Below, in pieces: positions 33,788 through 42,029 of a stretch of DNA of 64,000 bases. A program made the translations under genes and the position numbers. The stretch covers positions 39,626 to 103,625 of the forward strand of contig JACMNQ010000070.1 in the NCBI GenBank assembly GCA_014378465.1, in the 5' to 3' direction. Under the pieces are notes generated by a model. That model searched no databases and had not been told where the DNA came from. It saw nothing but the letters and a program-made list of their open reading frames with translations. How positions within the stretch are numbered: the stretch's first letter is position 1; each line of letters starts with the position of its first letter. This DNA is from Oligoflexia bacterium (GTDB lineage: Bacteria > Bdellovibrionota > UBA1018).

Positions 33788-34828
33788 TCAGTTGAAGTGG
33801 TTGGACGCCGCGAGGTGACTGACCGCTTTGACCCAGATTTCCTGGGAATTCAGTGAAGGGACGAGCTTCAGCGTCTCCCCGCCTTTGCCCAAAAACTGTT
33901 CGTTCGCTCTGATTTCGATTTCCTCGAGAGTCTCCAGGCAATCTGCCGTGAATGCGGGGCAGCTGATCACCAGTTTCTTCGTGCCCTGCGAGGCGAGGTC
34001 ATTGAGCACGAAATCGGTGTAAGGAGTGATCCACTTCGTGGCGCCCAGCCTCGATTGGAAGGAAACGCTCCACTTGCCCCCGGGAAGCCCGAGCTTTCTG
34101 GCGATCTGGCGTGAAGTTTCGTAACAATGAGCCCGGTAGCAGTACTCGGAGTTCTTCGGATGAAGTGCGTTGCAGCACTCGCCTGATTTCAGGCAATGCG
34201 TGCCACTCGCATCGGATCTGCGGATCTGACGCTCCGGAAGACCATGGTAACTGAAGAGCAGATGATCCCACGGCGCTTCGGCCAGGGTTCTTTCAATCTG
34301 ATGCGAAAAAGCGTCGATGTAGACTGGCTCACGAAAAAAGGGCTTGAGGTACTTGATCTTCGCATTCAGTCCCAGATCCTGGGCGATGAAAGCCACATTC
34401 TCCTCGGATGAGCGAGTCGACGCCCAGGCATACTGAGGATAGAGCGGCATCACGCGGATTTCCTGAATCCCCGTTTTTTTCCACTCTTCAAGAACTGAAC
34501 GTACAGATGGATTCTGATAGCGCATGGCGAGCTTCACATCAAAGTCCGCTCCCAGCTTTTCCTGAACTTTGGCAGTGAGATCTTCGGAGTGAAATTTCAG
34601 AGGTGATCCGCGCTCGGTCCAGACCTTCTGATAGGCCGCAGCTGAAGCATGGGACCTTTTCGGGACGATCAAGGCATGCACGAGAAACCAGCGCAGGGGC
34701 TTCGGAATGTCGATCACATAGGGATCCATGAGGAACTCCTTCAGATACACTCCCACCTTTTCAGGGGTCGGGGCGTCTGGAGTTCCCAGATTCATGAGGA
34801 GAATGCCGGTGCGTGCGGTTTGCGTCAT
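33788..34828 (-). CDS. hemH: Ferrochelatase
   Basis: The 346-residue protein shows the class motifs GILLMNLGTPDAP at the N-terminus, VMPLYPQYAWAST, LLFSYHGLPERQ with the metal-inserting histidine, and the late SCPAFTADCLETLEEI glutamate motif. It inserts ferrous iron into protoporphyrin IX in the last step of protoheme synthesis. Between the histidine motif and the second half lies a cysteine-rich insert, CLKSGECC...C...C (about residues 212-235). Some microbial ferrochelatases bind a [2Fe-2S] cluster through four cysteines in this internal region, so a cluster is likely here. No other heme gene is nearby. The gene is convergent with the MetA-type gene. Confidence 0.96.
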   Translation of the reverse strand: MTQTARTGILLMNLGTPDAPTPEKVGVYLKEFLMDPYVIDIPKPLRWFLVHALIVPKRSHASAAAYQKVWTERGSPLKFHSEDLTAKVQEKLGADFDVKLAMRYQNPSVRSVLEEWKKTGIQEIRVMPLYPQYAWASTRSSEENVAFIAQDLGLNAKIKYLKPFFREPVYIDAFSHQIERTLAEAPWDHLLFSYHGLPERQIRRSDASGTHCLKSGECCNALHPKNSEYCYRAHCYETSRQIARKLGLPGGKWSVSFQSRLGATKWITPYTDFVLNDLASQGTKKLVISCPAFTADCLETLEEIEIRANEQFLGKGGETLKLVPSLNSQEIWVKAVSHLAASNHFN

Positions 34829-34902
34829 GGACTAGACCTAACCCATTTGGCATCGAAATCAAAGTGGCTCGCCCGGGGAAGGTCAGACAACACTGCGACT
34901 GA

Positions 34903-34968
34903 CTGCAGAACTTGCCCGTCAAAACTCTGCCTCTTTACTCCGGACTCCCTCCTTGAAACACTGGAGAA
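34903..34968 (+). repeat. Duplicated leader, copy A
   Basis: This 66-base segment directly before the gene at 34969 matches the 66-base segment at 35918-35983 before the paralogous gene. Both begin CTGCAGAACTTGCC and share GTCAAAA and CTCTTTACTC at nearly the same spacing, and both run exactly 66 bases to the ATG. It probably carries the promoter and was copied with the gene. Confidence 0.75.
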
Positions 34969-35913
34969 ATGAAAGCTGCTCTCTTCAGGCTGGTGGGTGT
35001 CTTCTCGGTGAGTCTGGTGACTTTGATCTCGCTGTCCTCCTGCAGCACCGCCAGAGGTCCACGAACGCCGGCTTCGTCAGAGTCATCCGGAGCACCGGGC
35101 GAGAGCCTTCCGAGCGGCAGTCCCATTCAGTGGCAGGTGATCGTGGATTCGACTTATCTCGCCCGCGCCGCAGTGGTTTACGACTGCTTCGCTTATACGG
35201 CCTGTGTGAATCAGCATTCTTCCCTGGACGGCCCCATGAAGGTCCTCACGATTGAAATTGAAAGCACGCGGCAGCAGATGCTGGAACTCGCGAGTCGATG
35301 CCAGGGCAAAGACTATCCAGCACTCGTTTCAATCTCCGAAAAAACTGAGGCAGATTTCATCCCGGTCGTTCCGGCCGCGGTGGAGTCGATTGGCCTTGAG
35401 GATTCGAACGGCATCGCGCTTCCCCCCGTGGTCGCACTCCGAGCGATGTCTCCGGAACAGCAGGGAACTCTTTACATGAGCGCACGTCGCCTCATGAGTG
35501 CAAAAAAATACGACCAGATGATTGATCTTTTCATCCACGATCAGAAGCTTGAAAGTTACGGCTGCCGAGTTTCCTTTGACCCGACCCTGAAGAATCACAA
35601 TCTCACGAACCAGATGGACCACACGATCACGTTTCCGTACCCGGGATATGGTGACAGCCCTTGCGAAAATTTCCGCACCGTTCGCCACGAGTTTGAGCAT
35701 TCCTACCAGACCACCTTCGCCGCTGAATGCTCCAGAAGAGGTCAGATTTCCGGATTTTCCTATCATCATGCCCATGAAGAACGCGAGCGCGCGGCACACC
35801 TGAATGACCTCAGAAACATGAATGCTTACTGCGAACGTGAGCTTCCGGGTCTGATCGCCCTGTATCGCACCATGCCTGAATATCTCCTGCATTACCGGAC
35901 TGACGGTAAATGA
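34969..35913 (+). CDS. HEFEH-motif lipoprotein, tandem paralogue 1
   Basis: The 314-residue protein has a lipobox SLSSC (Cys25), and the mature part has TACVNQHSSLDG and conserved cysteines at about 73, 79, 111, 199 and 232. The sequence NFRTVRHEFEHSYQTTF contains HExxH at His240-His244, so a zinc peptidase is possible; downstream HEERERAAHLND could supply a third ligand. The family is not recognised and activity is inference. The next gene is a clear paralogue with the same motif, cysteines and leader. Start ATG follows CTGGAGAA. Confidence 0.75.
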   Translation: MKAALFRLVGVFSVSLVTLISLSSCSTARGPRTPASSESSGAPGESLPSGSPIQWQVIVDSTYLARAAVVYDCFAYTACVNQHSSLDGPMKVLTIEIESTRQQMLELASRCQGKDYPALVSISEKTEADFIPVVPAAVESIGLEDSNGIALPPVVALRAMSPEQQGTLYMSARRLMSAKKYDQMIDLFIHDQKLESYGCRVSFDPTLKNHNLTNQMDHTITFPYPGYGDSPCENFRTVRHEFEHSYQTTFAAECSRRGQISGFSYHHAHEERERAAHLNDLRNMNAYCERELPGLIALYRTMPEYLLHYRTDGK

Positions 35914-35917
35914 CCCC

Positions 35918-35983
35918 CTGCAGAACTTGCCTGTCAAAAACCTGTCTCTTTACTCAGGCGGCCCTGCTTGGGACACTGACGGG
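35918..35983 (+). repeat. Duplicated leader, copy B
   Basis: Starts five bases after the stop of the first paralogue and runs 66 bases to the ATG at 35984. It matches copy A (34903-34968) in its CTGCAGAACTTGCC start, GTCAAAA and CTCTTTACTC blocks and in length, so each paralogue probably has its own promoter. Confidence 0.75.
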
Positions 35984-37159
35984 ATGAAAGCTTCGCTCCG
36001 CAAACCGGTTGGTCTTCTCCTGGGCACGATGGTCCTGGCCTTCGCCTCATCCTGCGCGACTTCCCACACGGGCCCTCGTCACCCCGCCTCTTCTGACGAA
36101 GATCCTGCGGCTCAGGTTCCGGACAATCAGGTCCAGGGCACACTGATCAACTGGCAGGTCATCCTGAACTCCAACCGACTCGATCTGATCGCTCAAGCGT
36201 ATGATTGCTTCGCTTACACCGCCTGCGTGAAGCAATCCTCGAGCCTCGATGCCAGGATGAATGTCATGACCATTCAGATCAGAAGCACTCGCCCCCAGAT
36301 GCTGACACTCGCCGCGCGCTGCGTGAAATTCAATCTTCCGGCGCTTCAATCCATTTCCGAACAGATCGGTGAAAAGTATCAACCCCTGGTACTGACTTCT
36401 GATCAGCTTGACACTGCGACACCCGGGATAGCGATTCCTTCGATCGTCGCCGTCCCACGACTCACTTCGGAACAACAGGACACCCTTTACCGCCGTGCTC
36501 AGGAACAGCTGTGGGCCAGAAAATTTGATCTGATGCTCAATGTCTTCACGGATGAATTCAAGATGGATTCAAACGGATGCACGATTCAATTTGATCCGAA
36601 ACTCAAGAACAAGGTCCTGACCAACCAGTTGGACCACACGATCACCTTCCCGGTGCCTCCGATCAACGACAACCTCTGCAACAGTTTTCGTACGGTGCGC
36701 CACGAGTTCGAGCATTCGTATCAGACGACCTTTGCAAATGAATGCACGAAGTCTCTCAACTTCTCCGGTTTTTCTCAACATCATGAACGCGAACGTGCCG
36801 CTCACCTCAACGACGTCCTGAACATCAGTCAATACTGCGAACGGGACGCCGGCGAGATCAATTACGAATACCGAACGAACTTTCATTTTCTGCTTCAGTA
36901 CCGCTCGGACAACCTGGATCAGTTTTCAAGAACCGCGACTCCGATCATCGGGGATCTGGTTCCAGTTCCTGCCCAGGTCAAGTCGACCTCAGAACCGGTC
37001 GCGCTGCCCTCTCCTGCGGTCCCAGCCGGACTTCACGCGGCTCCGGCCGTGGCACCCGGCTCCGCCGCCCCACTCCTTTCGGACCCCTCACCTACTGAGC
37101 CGGAGTCGGCGCCACCGAAGAAACGGAAACGTTCTTTTTTCCAGTTCTGGCGTGACTGA
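35984..37159 (+). CDS. HEFEH-motif lipoprotein, tandem paralogue 2 with basic tail
   Basis: From the ATG at 35984 the product is 391 residues with lipobox FASSC (Cys24). It aligns throughout with the preceding gene: YDCFAYTACV, SSLD, KNKVLTNQLDHTITFP and FRTVRHEFEHSYQTTFA (the HExxH motif), then HERERAAHLND. It differs by an extra C-terminal segment of about 70 residues rich in Pro, Ala and Ser that ends in the basic KKRKRSFFQFWRD. The two look like a recent but diverged tandem duplication. An upstream start at 35927 would lie inside the duplicated leader and is rejected. Confidence 0.75.
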   Translation: MKASLRKPVGLLLGTMVLAFASSCATSHTGPRHPASSDEDPAAQVPDNQVQGTLINWQVILNSNRLDLIAQAYDCFAYTACVKQSSSLDARMNVMTIQIRSTRPQMLTLAARCVKFNLPALQSISEQIGEKYQPLVLTSDQLDTATPGIAIPSIVAVPRLTSEQQDTLYRRAQEQLWARKFDLMLNVFTDEFKMDSNGCTIQFDPKLKNKVLTNQLDHTITFPVPPINDNLCNSFRTVRHEFEHSYQTTFANECTKSLNFSGFSQHHERERAAHLNDVLNISQYCERDAGEINYEYRTNFHFLLQYRSDNLDQFSRTATPIIGDLVPVPAQVKSTSEPVALPSPAVPAGLHAAPAVAPGSAAPLLSDPSPTEPESAPPKKRKRSFFQFWRD

Positions 37160-37214
37160 GCCTCAAATCATTCAAGCAGGAGAACCGCGACAGTTCTCGA
37201 AGCGGTGCCGAGCT

Positions 37215-37655
37215 TCATCGACTGATCTGAAGACCTACCACTTTATCGGCTGCAAGCGCATCATAAGCACCTGGCAGTCCACAGAACTCCTGAACTTTCT
37301 CAAGGAGAGGCGCAAGTGAGATCGGCTTCTGGATTGAACCTGCCGTGCGAAGTGGACGAGGATCTTCGAGGCTTCGAGTGGCGGCAACTGCGGAGATCGT
37401 GACCACCTGATGAGCGGTCAATACGGCGTCAGCCTTCTGAGCATCCAGGAATTCCCAGCCACTCATCACCGGCATCATCAAATCCAGGAGAACCAGGGTC
37501 GGTCCCGGGATGCTTCTCAGCTTGGCGAGGGCATCTTTACCATTTTTGGTGGCGTAAACTTCGTATCCTTCATTTTGAAGGACTTCTTCGATGGTTTCGC
37601 GAATGTCGTCATTGTCTTCCGCAATCAAGACGTTTCTGCAAGTTGGCTTTTTCAT
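37215..37655 (-). CDS. Single-domain response regulator
   Basis: The 146-residue receiver domain has the acidic pair in IAEDNDD, the phospho-acceptor Asp58 in LVLLDLMMP, Ser88 in the switch position and Lys110 in IQKPI. It has no output domain, so it works through protein contacts, like CheY or a phosphorelay shuttle. No kinase is adjacent; the orphan kinases encoded at 18.8 and 51.0 kb are candidate partners. The C-terminal 25 residues after the receiver are unusual but short. Confidence 0.93.
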   Translation of the reverse strand: MKKPTCRNVLIAEDNDDIRETIEEVLQNEGYEVYATKNGKDALAKLRSIPGPTLVLLDLMMPVMSGWEFLDAQKADAVLTAHQVVTISAVAATRSLEDPRPLRTAGSIQKPISLAPLLEKVQEFCGLPGAYDALAADKVVGLQISR

Positions 37656-37872
37656 GGTTTCTTCTCTCTCTCTGAATTCGTTTAAGGGAAGGTTAACTCT
37701 CTCTGACCAGGCCTATCCAAAGCCCAGACCTTCCCGCGGATGGATCTCAGTGGGTACATTCAGTACAGCGCTCTGACGCCGCACCGTCCTGCGTAGCAGC
37801 AAACTTTGTGCCACGCGCTAATAAATAATTTCAACCGGGCAGCTTGGCATGATCAGTGCTTTAGCGGACTGC

Positions 37873-37989
37873 ATGAAGAAACTCATCAAAAATACAGAAG
37901 GCGCAGTTACTCCCTACATTATCGGATGGTTACTTGGGGTCCCCGGATCTCTTCTCCTTCTGATCTTTGTGGTGAGAGGCTGCAGATAA
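37873..37989 (+). CDS. 38-residue single-helix membrane protein
   Basis: Hand translation gives MKKLIKNTEGAVTPYIIGWL followed by a hydrophobic helix (LGVPGSLLLLIFVV) and RGCR. Short proteins of this type (Lys-rich start, YIIGWLLGVP, basic end) are widespread in proteobacteria and often sit beside stress-response membrane genes. It is below usual gene-length cutoffs. An in-frame ATG at 37849 would add eight residues. The ribosome site is weak. It precedes the cluster of small membrane proteins at 38144-39209. Confidence 0.6.
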   Translation: MKKLIKNTEGAVTPYIIGWLLGVPGSLLLLIFVVRGCR

Positions 37990-38143
37990 CGCGCAAAGTT
38001 AAGCATTTGGCGCTCTGCTGAATTTTCGGGCAAGCGACTGATGGCTCAAACTTTGCTGTTCTCATCCACGGCAAACCGAAAAATTTTCTCCACAGCTAAA
38101 CCCAAGCTTTGACAACCCGCTTTACTCAACCCAGGAAATGATC

Positions 38144-38557
38144 ATGGAAAATAATGCAATGAATTCAAAAATCACTCCGTCTTCCAGCACGGCCAATCCG
38201 TCGGCCACTTCTGAATCCAGAAGCAGCTCCCCTGCCAGCTCCGCAGGCACCGCACGCGTTCAGCCTGCGATGCAGGCCAAGCCGAGCTCATCCAGCGCAC
38301 AGGCAGACAAAATGGTTTCTGAAGGTGCTCCCGCTCACTCCGCTCCTCACCTCAGCGCAGTTGCGAAAACCCTCGAAGCCGGTCACGACTGGATCGCTGA
38401 TGTTCAAGGTCACACCGAAGAGATCGAAAAGACCCTCCAGAACTACGTGAAGAAGAATGCCATCCCCGCTGTCCTCGTGGCAGTCGGCGTCGGCTTTTTC
38501 GGCAGCCTTCTTTTCAAGAAAATTTCCGCATCGAACTCGGAAAGGAACCACTCATGA
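38144..38557 (+). CDS. DUF883/ElaB-like tail-anchored protein
   Basis: The 137-residue protein starts with a long Ser/Ala/Pro-rich disordered stretch (to about residue 70), then a helical part (HLSAVAKTLEAGHDWIADVQGHTEEIEKTLQNYVKKN), and a Gly-rich C-terminal helix AIPAVLVAVGVGFFGSLLFKK. This matches the ElaB/YqjD/DUF883 pattern, in which coiled coil is followed by a glycine-zipper tail anchor. Some such proteins bind ribosomes or respond to stress. ATG at 38144 has AGGA seven bases ahead; 38138 is too close to it. Its stop overlaps the next start (ATGA). Confidence 0.75.
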   Translation: MENNAMNSKITPSSSTANPSATSESRSSSPASSAGTARVQPAMQAKPSSSSAQADKMVSEGAPAHSAPHLSAVAKTLEAGHDWIADVQGHTEEIEKTLQNYVKKNAIPAVLVAVGVGFFGSLLFKKISASNSERNHS

Positions 38558-38910
38558 GCTCAAACAATTCTTTTCAGCCGATTTCCCGCACCCCGGAGTC
38601 TCAGCACTCAAACTCCTCCCCTTTTACAAGTGAGCTCGCCCATGTCCTCGGCGAACTCAAGAAGGAAGTGAACCAGCTGGCTACGGACGACTTCTCATCT
38701 GTCGTTCACAGTGTCACGAAGAGGGTTGAAGAACGCATGACGCAGAATCCCTATCAGACTCTGGGACTGGCTCTCAGCTTCGGGTTTGGCCTCGGTGCCC
38801 TCAACCGCACCCACGCCAAGAGCGCAGCCATCCGCATTGGCAAGCTTGTGGCAATGAAAGCCCTGTCCAATCTCGAATCCCGTGACTCGAGCGAAAAGGA
38901 CGCCGTCTGA
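38554..38910 (+). CDS. Small DUF883-like membrane-associated protein
   Basis: The 118-residue product has a disordered start, a helical middle (SELAHVLGELKKEVNQLATD and VTKRVEERMTQ), then NPYQTLGLALSFGFGLGALN, a Gly-rich hydrophobic helix as in DUF883 proteins, and a basic end. It is coupled to the gene before it through ATGA. The two together look like a paired anchor. Function unknown. Confidence 0.72.
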   Translation: MSSNNSFQPISRTPESQHSNSSPFTSELAHVLGELKKEVNQLATDDFSSVVHSVTKRVEERMTQNPYQTLGLALSFGFGLGALNRTHAKSAAIRIGKLVAMKALSNLESRDSSEKDAV

Positions 38911-38966
38911 ACATTGGCGGCCGATTGAAATTCACTCAACCCCTCATCTCTCAAGGAGAATCCAAA

Positions 38967-39209
38967 ATGAAAAATGAAAACACGTCCTACTTGTCCCTGA
39001 CCAATCTCGCAATCGTCGCTGTCGGCGGCTTCATCGTCTGGAAGAGCCGTTTCAAGATCCAGAAGGGTCTTGAGTCCATCGGCATTGATACCCCATGGAT
39101 GACCGGTTCGGCTGGTGAAGCCATTCAGTCCGGCATCGCGAAGATCTCCGGCTCCATCGAAAACGATGTTTCCTCGATCACTCGCCCAAGCACTCGCTCC
39201 GCAATCTGA
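38967..39209 (+). CDS. Small single-TM protein of the same cluster
   Basis: From the ATG at 38967, with a clear AAGGAGAA ribosome site six bases ahead, the product is 80 residues: a hydrophobic helix (LSLTNLAIVAVGGFIVW), a basic patch (KSRFKIQKG) and a Ser-rich end. It lies 56 bases after the previous gene and is followed by a terminator, so it closes the small operon. The family is not recognised. Confidence 0.7.
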   Translation: MKNENTSYLSLTNLAIVAVGGFIVWKSRFKIQKGLESIGIDTPWMTGSAGEAIQSGIAKISGSIENDVSSITRPSTRSAI

Positions 39210-39239
39210 GCCAGTGACTCCAGACCGCGATTTTTTCCG

Positions 39240-39273
39240 ACGGATCCGAACGTGAGTTCGGGTCCGTTTTTTT
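39240..39273 (+). terminator. Rho-independent terminator
   Basis: ACGGATCCGAAC pairs with GTTCGGGTCCGT around a GTGA loop (G-T pair inside), followed by seven T. It ends the small-membrane-protein operon before the hemerythrin gene. Confidence 0.92.
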
Positions 39274-39299
39274 ACAACACATTTCACGAAGGACCTGTC

Positions 39300-39689
39300 A
39301 TGACCCTCTTCCAGACTCTCAAAGCCGAACACGAAAAAGTTTCCGACATCATGGAGAAGCTTGAAAAGACCACCGAAGAGAAGACTCGCGACATCACCCT
39401 TGAAGCGTACGAAGAGCATGCTCTCTGTGAACACCTGATCTCGCAGCTCGACGCGCTCGAAAAATCGGATGAAACCTGGACCGCCAAATTCAGCGCCCTC
39501 AAGGAACTGGTTGAACACCATGTCGAAGAAGAAGAAGGCGACATGTTCAAGAAAATGAGAAAGACTTTCGAAAAAAGCGACTTTGAAGCCATGAATGACG
39601 AATTCAGCGCCCTCAAAAAGCGGTTCAAGCTGACGATCGTCAGCCCGGCAGAACTCAAGAAGGCGGAACGAAAATCCCGCATCGCCTGA
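39300..39689 (+). CDS. Hemerythrin HHE-domain protein
   Basis: The 129-residue protein is almost all helical, with histidines at EHEKV (near 11), EEHALCEH (near 41-45) and VEHHVEEEEGDMF (near 74-82), the iron-ligand pattern of HHE hemerythrins. It probably binds a diiron centre for oxygen, NO or iron handling. Start ATG at 39300 follows GAAGGA; the GTG at 39252 lies in the terminator loop and is rejected. Its place after the DUF883-like genes suggests a shared stress role. Confidence 0.9.
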   Translation: MTLFQTLKAEHEKVSDIMEKLEKTTEEKTRDITLEAYEEHALCEHLISQLDALEKSDETWTAKFSALKELVEHHVEEEEGDMFKKMRKTFEKSDFEAMNDEFSALKKRFKLTIVSPAELKKAERKSRIA

Positions 39690-39763
39690 GGAACTCCTGG
39701 AGCTTCCCCGATGTCCTGGGGGTCGGACTTTCACTCTGCAGAGTGAACTGATAGAGTTCCTTC

Positions 39764-40669
39764 ATGATCGAACTCGTGAAATTCCGAACCTTTTTACTCG
39801 CTTCTGGGCCTCTGAGTGCCGGCAGCGGCATCGTCCAGGTCGGCACTCATCTCTATGTCGTCGCCGATGACGAACTCCATCTGGGAGTCTTTTCGCTGAA
39901 TGGTCCCGAACTCCCAGGGACGCGCCTGAGAGTGCTCGAAAGAGAATTTCCGGCGGAACTTCCGGCCGATCCGACAGCTCGGAAAAAAATCAAACCGGAT
40001 CTCGAAGTCCTCACGCTGCTCAACGGAGGGCTGCTGGCATTGCCTTCGGGGTCCAAACCCAATCGCACTCTCGGGGCATGGATTCGTCTGACGGCCCCGG
40101 GAGAAGTGGACCCGGCCCAGACCCGAAGGACCGTGGTCTGCACTCCACTTTACCAGAAACTGCTCGGGGAGATCCCCGACCTCAACATCGAGGGTGCCGC
40201 GATTTCGGGTTCGGTGTTCCGACTTTTTCACAGGGGTAATTCGAAAAGTGGCCGAAACTGCACGATCGACCTCGACCTCACTCGACTGGTACAAGCGCTG
40301 AAGCATGACGCAGACCTGGGCGAATCCCTCCTGACTTCGAGGACCCCGATCCGGGATCACTCCCTCGGCGAACTCCGAGGGGTCCCTCTCAGTTTCACCG
40401 ACGCCTGTGCGATCGCGGATGAACGCACGGTATTCATCGCGGCGGCAGAAGCCACGGACTCCACTTACGATGATGGTCAGTATGTCGGAGCAGTCGTCGG
40501 ACTGCTCGGTTCGGATGGCAACGTTCAAAGAACCGAAGAACTCCGCTGCCCTTTCAAGCCGGAGGGCGTGTGGCCTGTCAGCGGCAAGCCTGACACTTAT
40601 TGGCTCGTCACTGACGCCGACGATGTCGGGCGCGCTTCAGAACTTTTTCAATTCACGTTCCGCATCTGA
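39764..40669 (+). CDS. DUF6929-like beta-propeller protein of unknown role
   Basis: The 301-residue product lacks a signal peptide and is made of beta-strand stretches such as GSGIVQVGTHLYVVADDELHLGVFSL, with Asp-rich turns, a mid IEGAAISGSVFRLFHRGN and late GVWPVSGKPDTYWLVTDADD. The pattern resembles proteins grouped under DUF6929; this match is from memory and moderate. No catalytic motif was seen. It stands alone between the hemerythrin and the SH3b gene. Confidence 0.65.
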   Translation: MIELVKFRTFLLASGPLSAGSGIVQVGTHLYVVADDELHLGVFSLNGPELPGTRLRVLEREFPAELPADPTARKKIKPDLEVLTLLNGGLLALPSGSKPNRTLGAWIRLTAPGEVDPAQTRRTVVCTPLYQKLLGEIPDLNIEGAAISGSVFRLFHRGNSKSGRNCTIDLDLTRLVQALKHDADLGESLLTSRTPIRDHSLGELRGVPLSFTDACAIADERTVFIAAAEATDSTYDDGQYVGAVVGLLGSDGNVQRTEELRCPFKPEGVWPVSGKPDTYWLVTDADDVGRASELFQFTFRI

Positions 40670-40768
40670 AGGAATCGCAGTCGTCGGATTGACGGAATCA
40701 GGAGACTCGCGGAGTTGACCCCGTTGTCGGAAGTTTACTCATTTTGAATTCTTTGAGAGAATCCGTGC

Positions 40769-41884
40769 ATGAAACTCAATTTGGCCGCTACAGGGGTAAT
40801 CCTGAATTTTCTAATTTCATCCGTCGTCCTCGCCGGGCCCACAGTTCCTTCGGCGACTCCTGCTCCACAAAGTGTGGAGTCGCTCGACACGATGAGTGAG
40901 GACGCAGTGTCCGCCCTCGATAATATGCCCACAGCATGCACGGGGTTGCCTGTCATGCATAACGGAGCCACGCTAGAAGACACCCTCAAGAAAGACGCTG
41001 CCTGGTGTGAAAAGAACCACTGTAAAGAGTCTTTTGCCCGAATGAAAAGTGACGAAAGCCGGGAAATTCTGGCGAAGACCTCTCAGCAGGTTCGAGCTAA
41101 AGTTCTGCAGGGCGACCCCGAAACACTCCGCAGGCGGATTGACGGTCCAGCCAACATTCGAGATGCTCCGGACGGTTCGATCATTGGATCGTTCCCAAAC
41201 CGGTTTATCGTTTTGTTGACCGCCCAAAAAGGAGACTGGTACCAAATTCAGGGCTACTGGGAGCGAGCATGTGAAACGGGGTGGACCCACAAAAAGAACC
41301 TGCTGCCGGTGTCGCGTGCCCAGCTGGATTCCGAATTTGCGGCCCCGTTTCTAGAGTCCGAAGCCCTCAAGGAAGCCTGGCACAAGGCCTTCAAAGCGTA
41401 TTTCACTCAACCTGCTTCGGCAAAGATGGCAATTGAGCTTGCTCAGCAAGGTATCGATCGCGCCTCCAGATGCTCGAAGGCTCAGCCATCGCGTGAGTGT
41501 ACGACTGCCGTTCATTTTCTGAATCTCCTTCAGGCAAGGATTGCGCTGGATCAGGGAGATCTGACGAAGGCTGATCACTATCTCATCGCTTCGGCAAAAA
41601 TTCCGGCAGACGACGCGTTCAATGCTTTGGGACCCAACACAGTCATCGCAAAAGCCCTGCTGGATCGAGGGCATAAAGCAGCCGTGATTGAATTCCTGGA
41701 ACTGACCAAAAAGTTCTGGCTCAAGACTCCTGTGCGCCACGGCAGCGAAGCCTTCTACACCGTGGAAGACCACAGATGTGAGTTGCCTGCCACGTGGATC
41801 GCGCAAATCAGGGCCGGCAAGTCCCCAAAAATGGATGAGATAAAAAATTACGATGCGATCTGGACCCAAGACTACTGGAAGTGA
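40769..41884 (+). CDS. Secreted SH3b-domain protein
   Basis: The 371-residue protein has a signal peptide (about 1-23), several cysteines in the first 90 residues, and a bacterial SH3 domain at about 127-182: NIRDAPDGSIIGSFPN, then GDWYQIQGYW and TGWTHKKNLLPV. These domains bind peptidoglycan or peptide ligands in the periplasm. The remaining 190 residues are helical with paired cysteines and may be TPR-like. It converges with the serine protease gene. No enzymatic motif was found. Confidence 0.72.
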   Translation: MKLNLAATGVILNFLISSVVLAGPTVPSATPAPQSVESLDTMSEDAVSALDNMPTACTGLPVMHNGATLEDTLKKDAAWCEKNHCKESFARMKSDESREILAKTSQQVRAKVLQGDPETLRRRIDGPANIRDAPDGSIIGSFPNRFIVLLTAQKGDWYQIQGYWERACETGWTHKKNLLPVSRAQLDSEFAAPFLESEALKEAWHKAFKAYFTQPASAKMAIELAQQGIDRASRCSKAQPSRECTTAVHFLNLLQARIALDQGDLTKADHYLIASAKIPADDAFNALGPNTVIAKALLDRGHKAAVIEFLELTKKFWLKTPVRHGSEAFYTVEDHRCELPATWIAQIRAGKSPKMDEIKNYDAIWTQDYWK

Positions 41885-41945
41885 TCCGTCAGCTCGAGCA
41901 TCCAGAGCTTGCCCGAGTCACGTTGTCAGGCTTGAGTGAAAAGCA

Positions 41946-41973
41946 AAAGGCCACTCCTTGCGGAGCAGCCTTT
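41946..41973 (-). terminator. Rho-independent terminator
   Basis: On the minus strand AAAGGC and GCCTTT flank a CTCC/GGAG stem with TTGC-type loop and are followed by CCTTTTGCTTTTC. It lies downstream of the serine protease gene stop at 42030. Confidence 0.55.
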
Positions 41974-42029
41974 GACTTCAAATAGCTGGGACAGAGCGAT
42001 CACACACACCCTCGTCCGAAAGCAATCGC

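Noticed and set aside
37169..37196. GAGAAC/GTTCTC hairpin after the second HEFEH gene
   Set aside because: Short stem without a T run, so not called as a terminator.
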